Shown: positions 35,999-45,004, numbered from the stretch's first letter. The stretch: DNA of 64,000 nucleotides from Thermaerobacillus caldiproteolyticus (GCF_013761245.1 NZ_JACDUT010000001.1:62001-126000); one strand, 5' to 3'. Made by a program: numbers and translations. The notes: generated by a model not told the origin, from the sequence alone.

Positions 35999-37480
35999 TC
36001 AATCAAGAAGCGTTAAAATCCAATCTTTTAAATCAATCATGCGTAAATGTTTTGGCGACGAATCAGTACCCGTTACAATCATCGGCACTAGTGAATCTTG
36101 TTTATGAAGCGCTCCGTGGCTTGCTCCCCCTACATGAGTCGGGGAACCTTCACCGATAAATTCAAACCCTGGTTTGGCACTTACAACAAGATAATTCCCT
36201 TCATGAGAAGTTAGTGAGCTGTATAATCGGGCCAATGCATCCGGATATTCATCATAAAAAATCTTATTGTTCTTTACCGTAAGATTCAAAATTCCTACAT
36301 CTCCTTCTATATCCCACGATTGTTCATATTCATCGACCCATGTTCCATTCGGTTTAAAAATGATCTTTCCCTGTTGAACCCCAGATATGACGTGAACAGA
36401 TTCTTTTTCCATCCAAGCAATTACATCAACCCTGTCATCCTTTTGTAACGTTTTCGCGATATCCGGAAGTGCCGCACGTTCAGGATTTAATGTATAAATA
36501 AAGGCCATGCGTTCATTAACACCAAGCACAATTTCGTCGCCATCTTTAACCCCATCTTTTAATGTCATTATTTGATAAGAACGAAGGGATTGTCTTAAAT
36601 CAATTAAAGCTTTGTTCCGGTCAGAATCAATGGGAGCTTGAGCGTTATCTCCCATTATAATCCAATAATTGTCTTTTAAAGCTTCCTCCCAAGAATCATA
36701 ACAATCTAAAATGCTTTGCAGCTGCCTGTCTACTTTGCGGATTCCTTTTATAGTCATCGGACCATTTTTATGGACGATTTTGTCCATATCAGGAAAATAA
36801 ACAATGGTAAAAGAAGGTAGAGAATCCGTTTCAATAAGGTGTTTTAACTCTTGGGCAGAAAATCGATCATTAAATCCATACCTTTGCCAGAAATACCCAT
36901 TTCGTTTCAAAGGACTGAGTTTAGAAAAGGATCCGTATGTAAATAGCTGGCTCCCTTTTGTCTTCAGCTCATGATTCAATGATGTAAAAAGTGTCAGTAT
37001 CCTTGGCAATTTTAGAGAATGCTCTGTATTTCCACGATAAATGAGAGCATTAATGGAAGCAGTTCCTTTTCCTCTCATAGACATTTCTTCATGGATGGTT
37101 TTAATTTCTTTGCTTAAATGATGATTGTTCATATGATATACAATGTCCTTGATTGATCGGATGATGCCAAGCTTGATAAGTTCTCTTATGTGGCTTCCGT
37201 AATTAATTAGCCGCTTTTCTGCATCATGAAACCATACTAACCCAGGAATTTTATGAATATTAGCATGCGTACCCGTTAGCAGCGAACTGTCTACAGTTAC
37301 AGACATAGTCGGAAAAGGGCTCACGATGTTCGGAAAAACCTTTCCATTTTCTATAAAAAATTTGAATGCAGGAGCGTATCCCTCTTTTACTGCCTTTTCC
37401 AGAGGCGGATACATTAAAGAATCAATCATCAGCATTATTACGCGTTTCTTGTTCGCATATGTTGACACAATTTGACCCAT
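35999..37480 (-). CDS. Alkaline-phosphatase-superfamily protein (type I phosphodiesterase/nucleotide pyrophosphatase)
   Basis: Protein of 493 residues with the metal and nucleophile layout of the NPP family: VIMLMIDSLMYPPL (first Asp), FPTMSVTVDSSLLTGTH (nucleophile), VYFPDMDKIVHKNG (Asp and His), IIMGDNAQ and the late His in HVGGASHG. No signal peptide or membrane anchor, so it is probably cytosolic. Substrate unknown: a phosphodiester or phosphonate is expected. GTG 37465 has better ribosome-site spacing than ATG 37480. Its neighbours are a lipid-type glycosyltransferase and a DUF1657 protein often tied to sporulation loci. Confidence 0.82.
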   Translation of the reverse strand: MGQIVSTYANKKRVIMLMIDSLMYPPLEKAVKEGYAPAFKFFIENGKVFPNIVSPFPTMSVTVDSSLLTGTHANIHKIPGLVWFHDAEKRLINYGSHIRELIKLGIIRSIKDIVYHMNNHHLSKEIKTIHEEMSMRGKGTASINALIYRGNTEHSLKLPRILTLFTSLNHELKTKGSQLFTYGSFSKLSPLKRNGYFWQRYGFNDRFSAQELKHLIETDSLPSFTIVYFPDMDKIVHKNGPMTIKGIRKVDRQLQSILDCYDSWEEALKDNYWIIMGDNAQAPIDSDRNKALIDLRQSLRSYQIMTLKDGVKDGDEIVLGVNERMAFIYTLNPERAALPDIAKTLQKDDRVDVIAWMEKESVHVISGVQQGKIIFKPNGTWVDEYEQSWDIEGDVGILNLTVKNNKIFYDEYPDALARLYSSLTSHEGNYLVVSAKPGFEFIGEGSPTHVGGASHGALHKQDSLVPMIVTGTDSSPKHLRMIDLKDWILTLLD

Positions 37481-37552
37481 CCTTTACCCATTGTTGTTTG
37501 TATCATTTATATTAACCAATCGGTAAAGGAAACAAACAATAACGATCATTAA

Positions 37553-37586
37553 TAATACCCGCCACTTAAGTTGGCGGGTATTATTA
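37553..37586 (-). terminator. Terminator after the DUF1657 gene
   Basis: ATACCCGCCA/TGGCGGGTAT stem with a 6-base loop and AATAATAAT/ATTATTA flanks. Confidence 0.75.
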
Positions 37587-37591
37587 GTTCG

Positions 37592-37834
37592 TTACTGCTG
37601 TTGCTTTTGTTGTTGTTGCTGTTGTTGCTGGCTTTGACTATACTGTGGTTCCTCTTGCTGAATTTGTTGTAAACGTTGATTTACCGTGTCAACAAGTTGT
37701 TGCGCTTGCTGTGCAGCTTGCTGGTAAGCTTGTTTTGCTTGTTGATTCTCTGTCTGTAAAGCAAAGGTTTCAAAACTTGCTTGAGCGCTTTTTAAACCGG
37801 CTAATGCCTGCTGAACTTGATTGATAACGGTCAT
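37592..37834 (-). CDS. DUF1657 domain protein with poly-Gln tail
   Basis: Helical protein of 80 residues. The DUF1657 domain covers MTVINQVQQALAGLKSAQAS, then FETFALQTENQQAKQAYQQA, to about residue 62. The last ~17 residues are almost only Gln, from a CAG/CAA microsatellite. ATG 37834 has GGAGG 9 bases upstream; a longer frame upstream is not supported. DUF1657 genes in bacilli often accompany spoVA-like clusters and are forespore-expressed; that is an inference here. The Gln tail is not part of the usual domain. Confidence 0.82.
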   Translation of the reverse strand: MTVINQVQQALAGLKSAQASFETFALQTENQQAKQAYQQAAQQAQQLVDTVNQRLQQIQQEEPQYSQSQQQQQQQQKQQQ

Positions 37835-37984
37835 CCCAAAATTCCTCCTTAAATGATGTTGTAATGTAGGGTACATCATTTAAGTTGGTCCTAATTTTTT
37901 TAATCATTATATGTAAAAATTAACATATTAGAAAAACCATTGATATTCCATATAATACCTTTTACTTTCTTTAAATTCCTGTTC

Positions 37985-38179
37985 TCATGCCAAAACTTGC
38001 TTTGCATATTGCTGAAAATCACCTAAATGCTTTTCAATAATCATTTGCATGGTCTTCACTAATCCTCTTACGCAACGTTCAATTGTGCTCATTTCATTGG
38101 GAATCATGTCACTAATCATAAACTGTTCCCTTTTCCTAATTTGTTCGAGAATGACATTGTGTTCTTCGTTTAATTTCAC
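37985..38179 (-). pseudogene. HepT-like fragment, copy 2 (internally deleted)
   Basis: An open stretch of 64 codons. The middle reads MISDMIPNEMSTIERCVRGL, the N-terminus of a DUF86/HepT protein (xxSTIERCLxRI), joined directly to MQMIIEKHLGDFQQYAKQVL, the C-terminal helix of the same family. The central ~70 residues with the R-x4-H site are gone. The first 20 codons (KLNEEHNVILEQIRKREQF) may be the tail of a lost antitoxin or fusion. Copy 1 at 31246 has the complementary part. Confidence 0.7.
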
Positions 38180-38231
38180 ATATTCTTTCTAACAACTTCA
38201 TCTGCATATCATCCTATAAAGAAAACCACCT

Positions 38232-38682
38232 TTATCGGTGGCTTTGAATGTGTTCTTTAATCGCTTTTACACTCTCTAAACTCTCGGTTCAACTAATGTA
38301 ATTAAGCGCTCAGGCAGGCTGGCAACTCCAATGAAATATGGCGTTTGACGATAAGCCAACATATTTCCTTGTTTAATCGACTTGGAAGGTATATCAATAA
38401 TCTCTTTTGCATCATCGACAATTAAGGCAGCAGAAAGATCTTCGGTAATAACAACGATCATTCGCGTTTTGTCATTTTCTTGAAATGGTCGATTGTACAA
38501 TATTTTCAGTGTATCCAAAACCGGCACTCATTCACCGCGAATATGCACTACTTCGACCATGTAATCAGGCATTTGCAGAATGACGGGCGGCAGCTCATTT
38601 TCTCAATGGAAATCACATTTTCAACCGGAATGCCGTATTGTTCATTAGCAGTTTGGCAAACAACCACTTTATTTAGTGTCAT
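38232..38682 (-). pseudogene. cheW: CheW, degraded second copy
   Basis: Starts MTLNKVVVCQTANEQYGIPV like the intact copy, then shifts frame after ENVISIEKMS, continues PPVILQMPDYMVEVVHIRGE, hits an in-frame TGA where the intact copy has Leu, resumes VPVLDTLKILYNRPF and LSAALIVDDAKEIIDI, and shifts again after RLITLVEP before the tail KAIKEHIQSHR. Three lesions in total. It is clearly paralogous to 31552-32016, including the hairpin after the stop. Confidence 0.9.
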
Positions 38683-38728
38683 CTTCCATTGCTCCTCGTC
38701 TACTATCACATAATTTTCTTATTATGCA

Positions 38729-38762
38729 GAAAAAAGAGCATCCAAAAACAGGATGCTCTTTA
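38729..38762 (-). terminator. Terminator after yqjE
   Basis: Perfect stem AAAGAGCATCC/GGATGCTCTTT with a 7-base loop, A-run on the plus strand (T-run on minus), directly behind the peptidase gene. Confidence 0.85.
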
Positions 38763-38773
38763 TGAACGTTCTT

Positions 38774-39892
38774 TTATTTCGCGACTTCTTCCACAATCGC
38801 AACGACCATTTCCGCCACTTTGACGAGTTCTTCAATTGGCATGCGTTCGTTTGTTGTATGAATTTCCTCGTACCCAACAGCTAAGTTGACCGTCGGAATG
38901 CCAAAACCAGCAATGACATTCGCATCGCTGCCGCCACCGCTGTGAAGAAGCTCGCATGGACGTCCAATTTTTGCAGCCGCGCGTTTTGCGATTTCCACAA
39001 CGTGGTCTCCGTCAGCAAACTTAAAGCCCGGATACATCACTTGAACGTCTACTTCGGCACGACCGCCCATGTCCTTGGCAACAGTTTCAAATGCTTCTTT
39101 CATTTTTGCTACTTGTGCTTCCATTTTTTCTGGAACTAACGAACGAGCTTCCGCTAAAATATCGACACGGTCGCAAACGATGTTCGTTTGCGTGCCGCCT
39201 TCAAAGCGACCGATGTTCGCTGTTGTTTCTTCATCAATACGGCCAAGCGGCATTTGCGCAATCGCTTTAGCGGCAATCGTAATTGCGGAAACTCCTTTTT
39301 CCGGTGCCACGCCGGCATGGGCTGTTTTTCCGTGAATAACAGCTTTAATTTTTGCCTGCGTTGGCGCTGCAACGACGATATTACCAACTTTGCCGTCGCT
39401 GTCTAACGCATAGCCGAATTTCGCTTTAATAAGAGATGGGTCTAACGCTTTCGCTCCGACAAGACCGGACTCTTCGCCAACAGTAATGATAAATTGAATC
39501 GTGCCGTGCGCGATATTTTGCTCTTTTAACACGCGAATCGCTTCCAGCATCGCTGCCAAGCCCGCTTTATCATCAGCGCCTAAAATGGTTGTTCCATCCG
39601 TCACAATGTAGCCGTCTTTAATGGAAGGCTTTACGCCTTTACCAGGTACAACGGTATCCATGTGTGAAGTAAAATAAATCGGATCGACTCCTTCTTTTGT
39701 CGCCTCTAACGTACAAATTAAGTTGCCAGCGCCATGACCGGTTTGCGCTGTCGTATCATCCTCGATGACGTGCAAGCCAAGCGCCTCGAACTTTTGCTTC
39801 AAAACTTTGGCAATCTCGCCCTCGTATTTCGTTTCCGAATCGATTTGCACAAGTTCTAAAAATTCGTCCACTAAGCGTTGTTCGTTAATCAT
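38774..39892 (-). CDS. yqjE: M20 family metallopeptidase (PepT-like, YqjE)
   Basis: Zinc-dependent aminopeptidase-like protein of 372 residues. The metal-site motifs are YFTSHMDTVVPG, TILGADDKAGLAAML (bridging Asp) and TVGEESGLVGA (catalytic Glu pair); a dimerization domain follows (about 180-290), then SGGGSDANV and HTTNERM. Probably a tripeptidase or related exopeptidase in the cytosol. Position next to the yqjD/yqjC genes is as in B. subtilis. Three accessory genes are inserted between. Confidence 0.9.
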   Translation of the reverse strand: MINEQRLVDEFLELVQIDSETKYEGEIAKVLKQKFEALGLHVIEDDTTAQTGHGAGNLICTLEATKEGVDPIYFTSHMDTVVPGKGVKPSIKDGYIVTDGTTILGADDKAGLAAMLEAIRVLKEQNIAHGTIQFIITVGEESGLVGAKALDPSLIKAKFGYALDSDGKVGNIVVAAPTQAKIKAVIHGKTAHAGVAPEKGVSAITIAAKAIAQMPLGRIDEETTANIGRFEGGTQTNIVCDRVDILAEARSLVPEKMEAQVAKMKEAFETVAKDMGGRAEVDVQVMYPGFKFADGDHVVEIAKRAAAKIGRPCELLHSGGGSDANVIAGFGIPTVNLAVGYEEIHTTNERMPIEELVKVAEMVVAIVEEVAK

Positions 39893-40081
39893 TTATGTCT
39901 TTCCTCCCACTTATGTACTCACTTAAAAGTATAACCGATTTTGTCAATGATTGCGAAAGATTGTTTTTAAAAAAGGATCGGTTGCCATAACGAAAAATTA
40001 GCATAGTCGAAGTTATTTTGTGTATTTTTATTTAAATTTCTGTATAATTATTTAAAACATACTTACCAAGGAGGAATTTTA

Positions 40082-40693
40082 ATGGAACTAATTCCTGAGT
40101 CAGCTAATTTAACAGACTATCTGGAAGAACTAGAAGTTGTTGATTTTTCCCATCCTTTCATTCAGGAAAAAATTCATGAATTGTTTCATGACGAGCAGTC
40201 AAAAATAGAAAAGGTAAAACTAGCGTTTGAATTTGTAAGAGATAAGATTTCACACTCATGGGATATACAAAGCACAAGAGTGACCTGTAAAGCTTCTGAG
40301 GTTCTTAAGTATAAAGAAGGAATTTGCTATGCAAAAGCGAATCTATTAGCCGCTTTATTACGATCCCAAGGAATCCCAACTGGTTTTTGTTATCAACGAC
40401 TCATGATCTTCGATACCCCTGACAAGGGTTATTGCCTTCATGCATTAAATGGCGTTTTTCTTCAATCATTAAATCTGTGGATTCGTTTAGATGCTCGCGG
40501 AAACAAGCCAGGAGTACAGGCGGAATTTTCTATTGATAAAGAAATATTGGCATTTCCAATCCAAGAAGAGTTTGATGAAAAAGATTTCCCCATCATTTAT
40601 ACGAAACCGAACCGAAAAACGATGGCAGTTTTAAAGGAACATACAAATGCGTTACAAATGTATAAATATTATTTACCAGAAAATTTAGAGTAA
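40082..40693 (+). CDS. Transglutaminase-like domain protein
   Basis: Protein of 203 residues with a transglutaminase-like papain-fold core. The catalytic Cys lies in YKEGICYAKANLLAALLRSQ (about residue 82), His in YCLHALNGVFL, Asp in LWIRLDARGNK. No signal peptide, so it is probably cytosolic. Such bacterial proteins are proteases or amidases more often than cross-linkers. Monocistronic, GGAGG 8 bases before the ATG. Function not known. Confidence 0.85.
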   Translation: MELIPESANLTDYLEELEVVDFSHPFIQEKIHELFHDEQSKIEKVKLAFEFVRDKISHSWDIQSTRVTCKASEVLKYKEGICYAKANLLAALLRSQGIPTGFCYQRLMIFDTPDKGYCLHALNGVFLQSLNLWIRLDARGNKPGVQAEFSIDKEILAFPIQEEFDEKDFPIIYTKPNRKTMAVLKEHTNALQMYKYYLPENLE

Positions 40694-40926
40694 AAAAAGC
40701 AAAGATAAAAGGAACTAGTTTCATCAAATGATCAACATCCATTTCGGTATTGTTTATAACGAGATTAAAATAACTAAAAAGCTTGATTTTAATGAATTTG
40801 CTATTTATGCATAATAAGGCGATTTTTAAAGAACATGGGGGGCTTTCATGTAAAAAACAATATTTTTATAATATCGCTGTCAAAATGTTGTTTATTTGCG
40901 CAAAAAAGTGAAGCGGGAGATGTTTT

Positions 40927-41334
40927 ATGAAATATCGTGACTTTACATTGGACGATTTCGATTCGGTAATCGATCTATGGAAAAGAGCGGGTTTAATCTT
41001 ATCGCGTTCTGATACAATTGAAGGGCTTGAGAAAAAATTAAAAAGAGATTCCGAATTATTTTTTTGCGCAGAGGAAGATGGACGAATTATAGGCGCCGTA
41101 ATGGGGTGTTACGATGGTAGAAGAGGATGGATCAATCATTTAGCTGTGGACCCGGAATATCAAGGGCGAAATATAGGGCAGGCAATCATAAAGGAACTTG
41201 AAAAGCGGTTTAAAAAACTCGGATGTGAGAAAGTAAATCTATTGATCGAGAAAAATAATTGTAAAGTTCAAGGGTTTTACGAAAACATGGGTTTTAAAAC
41301 GGATGAATTGATATTTATGGAAAAGTGGATTTAG
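40927..41334 (+). CDS. GNAT family N-acetyltransferase
   Basis: Acetyl-CoA-dependent acetyltransferase of 135 residues. The acetyl-CoA-binding motif A is LAVDPEYQGRNIGQAIIKEL (about residues 75-94); the C-terminal VQGFYENMGFKTDE block completes the fold. Length and layout resemble YpeA-type acetyltransferases. Substrate unknown. Single gene. Confidence 0.87.
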   Translation: MKYRDFTLDDFDSVIDLWKRAGLILSRSDTIEGLEKKLKRDSELFFCAEEDGRIIGAVMGCYDGRRGWINHLAVDPEYQGRNIGQAIIKELEKRFKKLGCEKVNLLIEKNNCKVQGFYENMGFKTDELIFMEKWI

Positions 41335-41813
41335 CTATCTTTCGTCAAAAAATTTTTATTGTGCTAACGAAGGCGATATCTCAATAGAGCGTTATCTTTT
41401 TGTCTGATTGAATAAGGAGGCTAATGGCTAAAGAGAAATATATTGCAGCTGATGCGCTTACTAAGTGAAACATTATAGATACTTCTAGAAGTTACAAAAC
41501 CGAACGCTTAGCACTCCCGTAACATTTTTGTTAAGATATTTTTTGTAATGAAAAACATAATTGTATACCGCTTGTTTTAAGTTGTGTAAGTAAAAGTTAA
41601 TCTCAGATGAAAAAGTGTTTTGTTACATCAACTTTATGAGCGCCTTTTTATTTAGTAGTAATGTAGAAAGAGGAACCAAATAAAGAGCACACTGCATTGA
41701 AACAAACAGAAGTAAAAATGGAACGCGAATCGTTATTATAGATATTCATGTTTAATTTTCTTGTTGTACTAACGGGCAGGCTTCTTCAATGATAATATTG
41801 TATGGAGGGGAAC
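41335..41813. other. Gap between the acetyltransferase and GrpB genes
   Basis: About 480 AT-rich bases. A 14-codon frame with a GGAGG only 3 bases before its ATG (near 41424) is unlikely to be real. I see no gene, repeat or hairpin worth naming. TTGTACTAACGGGC near 41763 and ATGATAATATTG near 41790 may belong to the next gene's promoter. Confidence 0.4.
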
Positions 41814-42311
41814 ATGGAGCAGGTTCATTTTTTTGACCAAAGTAACTTCCACGAACAAGCAGAAAAAACATTTTTATTACACAAAGCAAAGATTAAAAGT
41901 CTTTTGCCAGAAGCAGATGTTCAACACGTTGGAAGTACAGCAATTCCTAAAAGCCTTACAAAAGGCGATCTAGATATCCAAGTTCGTGTAACTCAAGACC
42001 TTTTTTTGATGGCTGTTCAAAAACTGTCAACCTTATATTCTGTGAATGAAGGAAGTATAAAAACTGAATATTTTAGAGCATTCAAAGATGATTTAACAGT
42101 TCCACCTTTAGGAGTTCAATTAACAGTGATTGGTTCAGAGTTAGATTTATTTTGGAAATTTCGCGATGTTCTGTTATTAAACGATACGTATAGAGTGGAA
42201 TACGACCAATTAAAAAAGAAGTACGAAGGAAAAAGTATGGATGAATATAGGAATGCTAAAAACAAGTTTTTTGAAAGGTTGATGGAAACCCCAGAATTTA
42301 AAAAGTTATGA
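41814..42311 (+). CDS. GrpB family nucleotidyltransferase-like protein
   Basis: Protein of 165 residues of the GrpB/UPF0157 family, a nucleotidyltransferase-fold group. The signature VQHVGSTAIPKSLTKGDLDI holds the GS and DxD-type residues (about 38-57). Role unknown; members often stand alone or are fused to kinases. ATG 41814 is preferred because GGAGGGG precedes it; the ATG four codons earlier overlaps that site. Confidence 0.85.
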   Translation: MEQVHFFDQSNFHEQAEKTFLLHKAKIKSLLPEADVQHVGSTAIPKSLTKGDLDIQVRVTQDLFLMAVQKLSTLYSVNEGSIKTEYFRAFKDDLTVPPLGVQLTVIGSELDLFWKFRDVLLLNDTYRVEYDQLKKKYEGKSMDEYRNAKNKFFERLMETPEFKKL

Positions 42312-42668
42312 GATGCTATAATGAAGTTAGTTATTCTACTAACGAGTGGGAATAGTTAAATTTCAACAATTTCTTTGTTACTGTTTTCCGAATTATTGAG
42401 GGATTAACTCAGAAATTAAACAGCTGTTTTTAACGCCGTTCGGATCATCGAACAGTGTTATGCGCGTTTGCGGTTTGAATTTTAAACGACTTTTTGGTTC
42501 ATGGCCAATATCTATCACTGGAAATACGGAAAATCTATGCCGAGTAAAAATGAACGACAACAAAATTCAAATGCCAATATAATGATCTAATGATCATTAA
42601 AAAATGTCTTTTGCTCAAAATAGCATTCATAAGGAAATTGTAGTTATTAAGATAAACACAAGCCAAGA
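42312..42668. other. Gap between grpB-like gene and yqjD
   Basis: AT-rich, no coding frame of note, no strong hairpin before the yqjD terminator. I see nothing in it. Confidence 0.4.
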
Positions 42669-42706
42669 AAAAATCGTCGCCACTGATCACCGTGACGGCG
42701 ATTTCT
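42669..42706 (-). terminator. Terminator after yqjD
   Basis: Minus-strand AAATCGCCGTCAC and GTGGCGACGATTT pair with G-U or mismatched positions, followed by TTTTTCTT. Confidence 0.75.
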
Positions 42707-42726
42707 ATTGTTCGACGAAGAAATCA

Positions 42727-44277
42727 TTACAACGGAATATTTCCATGCTTTTTCTTTGGACGTTCTTCGTATTTGTTGCGAAGCATCTCTAACGCTTGAA
42801 TGAGCTTGATTCTTGTTTCACGCGGGTCAATGACGTCATCGACCATGCCGTATTTTGCTGCGACGTATGGATTCGCAAATTTTTCGCGATATTCTTCGAT
42901 TTTTTGCGCCCGTGTTTCTTCCGGATTTGAGCTATTTTCGATTTCACTTGCAAAAATAATATTTGCCGCTCCTTGAGGTCCCATGACGGCAACTTCCGCA
43001 TTCGGCCATGCATAGACGACATCAGCACCAATCGACTTGCTGTTGAGGGCGACATAAGCTCCGCCATAGGCTTTCCGTAAAATGACTGTTATTTTCGGCA
43101 CGGTCGCTTCGGAATACGCGTATAAAATTTTCGCTCCGTGGCGAATGATGCCACCATGTTCTTGTTTGACGCCTGGAAAAAAGCCGGTCACGTCTTCGAA
43201 CGTAATGATCGGAATGTTAAACGAGTCGCAGAAACGAATAAACCGGGCCGCTTTATCGGATGAATCAATGTCAAGGCCGCCCGCCATAAACTTCGGCTGG
43301 TTGCAAACAAGCCCTACCACTTCTCCTTTGATTCGCGCAAATCCAACGACAATATTTTTCGCAAAACCTTTTTGCACTTCCATAAACGAATCTTCATCTA
43401 CCACTTGCAAAATGACGTTCCGTACATCATACGGGCGCACTGCATCGATCGGAATCACATCCGCTAAATCCGATCGGTAATCATCGCCATCAGGAATCGG
43501 ACCGAACGGCGGTTTTTCTTGATTGTTTTGCGGCAAATAGCTCAACAACTGCCGGACCTGGGCAAGCACTTCTTCCTCGGTCGCTCCTGAAAAGTGAGCG
43601 TTACCGCTAATCGTATTATGCACTCGCGCCCCTCCTAAATCTTCTGCACTAATTTTTTCTCCTGTCACCGTTTCGATCACTTTTGGACCTGTAATAAACA
43701 TTTGACTCGTCTTTTCGACCATGAATACAAAATCGGTAATCGCCGGCGAATACACAGCTCCGCCTGCACACGGCCCCATAATGACAGAAATTTGCGGAAT
43801 CACTCCGGAATAGATCGAATTTCGATAGAAAATATGGCCATATCCGTCTAACGAAAGAACGCCTTCTTGAATGCGCGCTCCCCCCGAATCGTTTAAACCG
43901 ATGACGGGGGCTCCTGTTTTCGCCGCCAAATCCATAATATTCACAATTTTTTTGGCATGCATTTCGCCTAGCGCTCCGCCAAACACCGTAAAATCTTGGG
44001 AAAATAAAAAGATTATCCGCCCATTGACTTTGCCATATCCGGTAACAACGCCATCTCCCGGCCCTTTTTTCCCCTCTAAGCCAAAATCGGTACAGCGATG
44101 TTCGATAAACGGGTTCAGCTCAACAAACGTTCCTTCATCGACGAGCAATTCAATTCGTTCGCGAGCAGTTAATTTCCCCTTCGCATGTTGCTTTTCGATT
44201 TTTTCATCTCCACCGCCCAACTCAATTTCGCGGCGTCGGTCATATAACTCGTTAATTTTATCATACATGTCTATCAT
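42727..44277 (-). CDS. yqjD: Acyl-CoA carboxylase beta subunit (propionyl-CoA carboxylase type, YqjD)
   Basis: Biotin-dependent carboxyltransferase of 516 residues with two crotonase-like halves. Conserved blocks: LSLDGYGHIFYRNSIYSGVI, IMGPCAGGAVYSPA in the acyl-CoA half, and LRKAYGGAYVALNSK with GPQGAANIIF in the carboxybiotin half. Probably makes methylmalonyl-CoA from propionyl-CoA (or works as a decarboxylase subunit); the biotin carboxylase partner is not in the window. Its ATG overlaps the stop of the epimerase gene by one base (TAATG), and the product feeds that enzyme and then MutAB at 52-56 kb. Confidence 0.92.
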   Translation of the reverse strand: MIDMYDKINELYDRRREIELGGGDEKIEKQHAKGKLTARERIELLVDEGTFVELNPFIEHRCTDFGLEGKKGPGDGVVTGYGKVNGRIIFLFSQDFTVFGGALGEMHAKKIVNIMDLAAKTGAPVIGLNDSGGARIQEGVLSLDGYGHIFYRNSIYSGVIPQISVIMGPCAGGAVYSPAITDFVFMVEKTSQMFITGPKVIETVTGEKISAEDLGGARVHNTISGNAHFSGATEEEVLAQVRQLLSYLPQNNQEKPPFGPIPDGDDYRSDLADVIPIDAVRPYDVRNVILQVVDEDSFMEVQKGFAKNIVVGFARIKGEVVGLVCNQPKFMAGGLDIDSSDKAARFIRFCDSFNIPIITFEDVTGFFPGVKQEHGGIIRHGAKILYAYSEATVPKITVILRKAYGGAYVALNSKSIGADVVYAWPNAEVAVMGPQGAANIIFASEIENSSNPEETRAQKIEEYREKFANPYVAAKYGMVDDVIDPRETRIKLIQALEMLRNKYEERPKKKHGNIPL

Positions 44278-44699
44278 TATTCGCGCACCTCCGCATCCGT
44301 TTTCTCACAAAGCTCATAGAGAACACCGCCGGTTGATTTCGGATGCATAAACGCAACAAGCGCACCGCCTGCACCGATTTTCGGCACATCTTGAATCATG
44401 CGAATCCCTTTTTCTTTCAATTCATCAATACGCCCTTGAATGTCATCAACGCCTAATGCCACATGATGAATACCTTCGCCACGCTTTTCAATAAAAGCGG
44501 CTACCGCGCTATCAGGTGCTGTCGGCTCAAGCAATTCTAACTTTGTATCGCCAATTTTTAAAAATGCGACTTTTACTTTTTCCGACTCGACTTCCTCGAT
44601 GGCAAGCAATGTTAAATTTAATATATCTACATAAAATGGCAGCGCTTTCTCAATTGATTTCACTGCAATGCCGATATGGTCAACATTTTTCACTTCCAT
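44277..44699 (-). CDS. mce: Methylmalonyl-CoA epimerase (YqjC)
   Basis: VOC-fold metalloenzyme of 140 residues that interconverts the (S)- and (R)-methylmalonyl-CoA epimers. The metal His residues are in VDHIGIAVKSIEKALPFY and GIHHVALGVDD, and a Glu near the C-terminus (VLYELCE). ATG 44699 with GGGGAT upstream is chosen over an ATG 12 codons earlier. It links the carboxylase (overlapping, downstream) with methylmalonyl-CoA mutase. Confidence 0.92.
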   Translation of the reverse strand: MEVKNVDHIGIAVKSIEKALPFYVDILNLTLLAIEEVESEKVKVAFLKIGDTKLELLEPTAPDSAVAAFIEKRGEGIHHVALGVDDIQGRIDELKEKGIRMIQDVPKIGAGGALVAFMHPKSTGGVLYELCEKTDAEVRE

Positions 44700-44868
44700 C
44701 ACCCTATCCCCTTTGCTGTATAATATCGTGAACATATGTATGTTTCGCTATTTCGACAAAAAATCCTGCTGACCGCCTACAATGATGGACGAATTTTTCG
44801 CTTGTCCCTCCTCATAAATAACGGTACAATGATAAACAGGGATATTCGGTTGATAGGGAGGAAGCGTG

Positions 44869-44964
44869 ATGTCCCGCAAAAAAACACAAAAACTAGTTGT
44901 TTATTTAATGCTTGGTTCGATGTTAATTACAACGCTTTTAACTGGCATCAGCATGTGGTTTTGA
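44869..44964 (+). CDS. prli42: Prli42-type stressosome-associated membrane miniprotein
   Basis: A 31-residue protein: MSRKKTQKLVVYLMLGSMLI, then TTLLTGISMWF. A short basic N-terminus is followed by one hydrophobic helix. This is the size and pattern of Prli42, the miniprotein described in Listeria and conserved in Firmicutes that anchors the stressosome to the membrane. GGAGG lies 7 bases before the ATG and a strong terminator follows 2 bases after the stop. Divergent from mce. No rsb stressosome genes lie in the window. Confidence 0.82.
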   Translation: MSRKKTQKLVVYLMLGSMLITTLLTGISMWF

Positions 44965-44965
44965 T

Positions 44966-45004
44966 AAAAAGGGCGACCTTCGTTTTTGCGAAGTCGCCCT
45001 TTTG
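44966..45004 (+). terminator. Terminator after prli42
   Basis: AAAAGGGCGAC-CTTCG and CGAAG-TCGCCCTTTT form a long stem with a T-rich loop and T-run. Confidence 0.9.

Noticed and set aside
41424-41468. 14-codon frame behind a GGAGG near the acetyltransferase
   Set aside because: Ribosome site only 3 bases from the ATG and no support of any kind.
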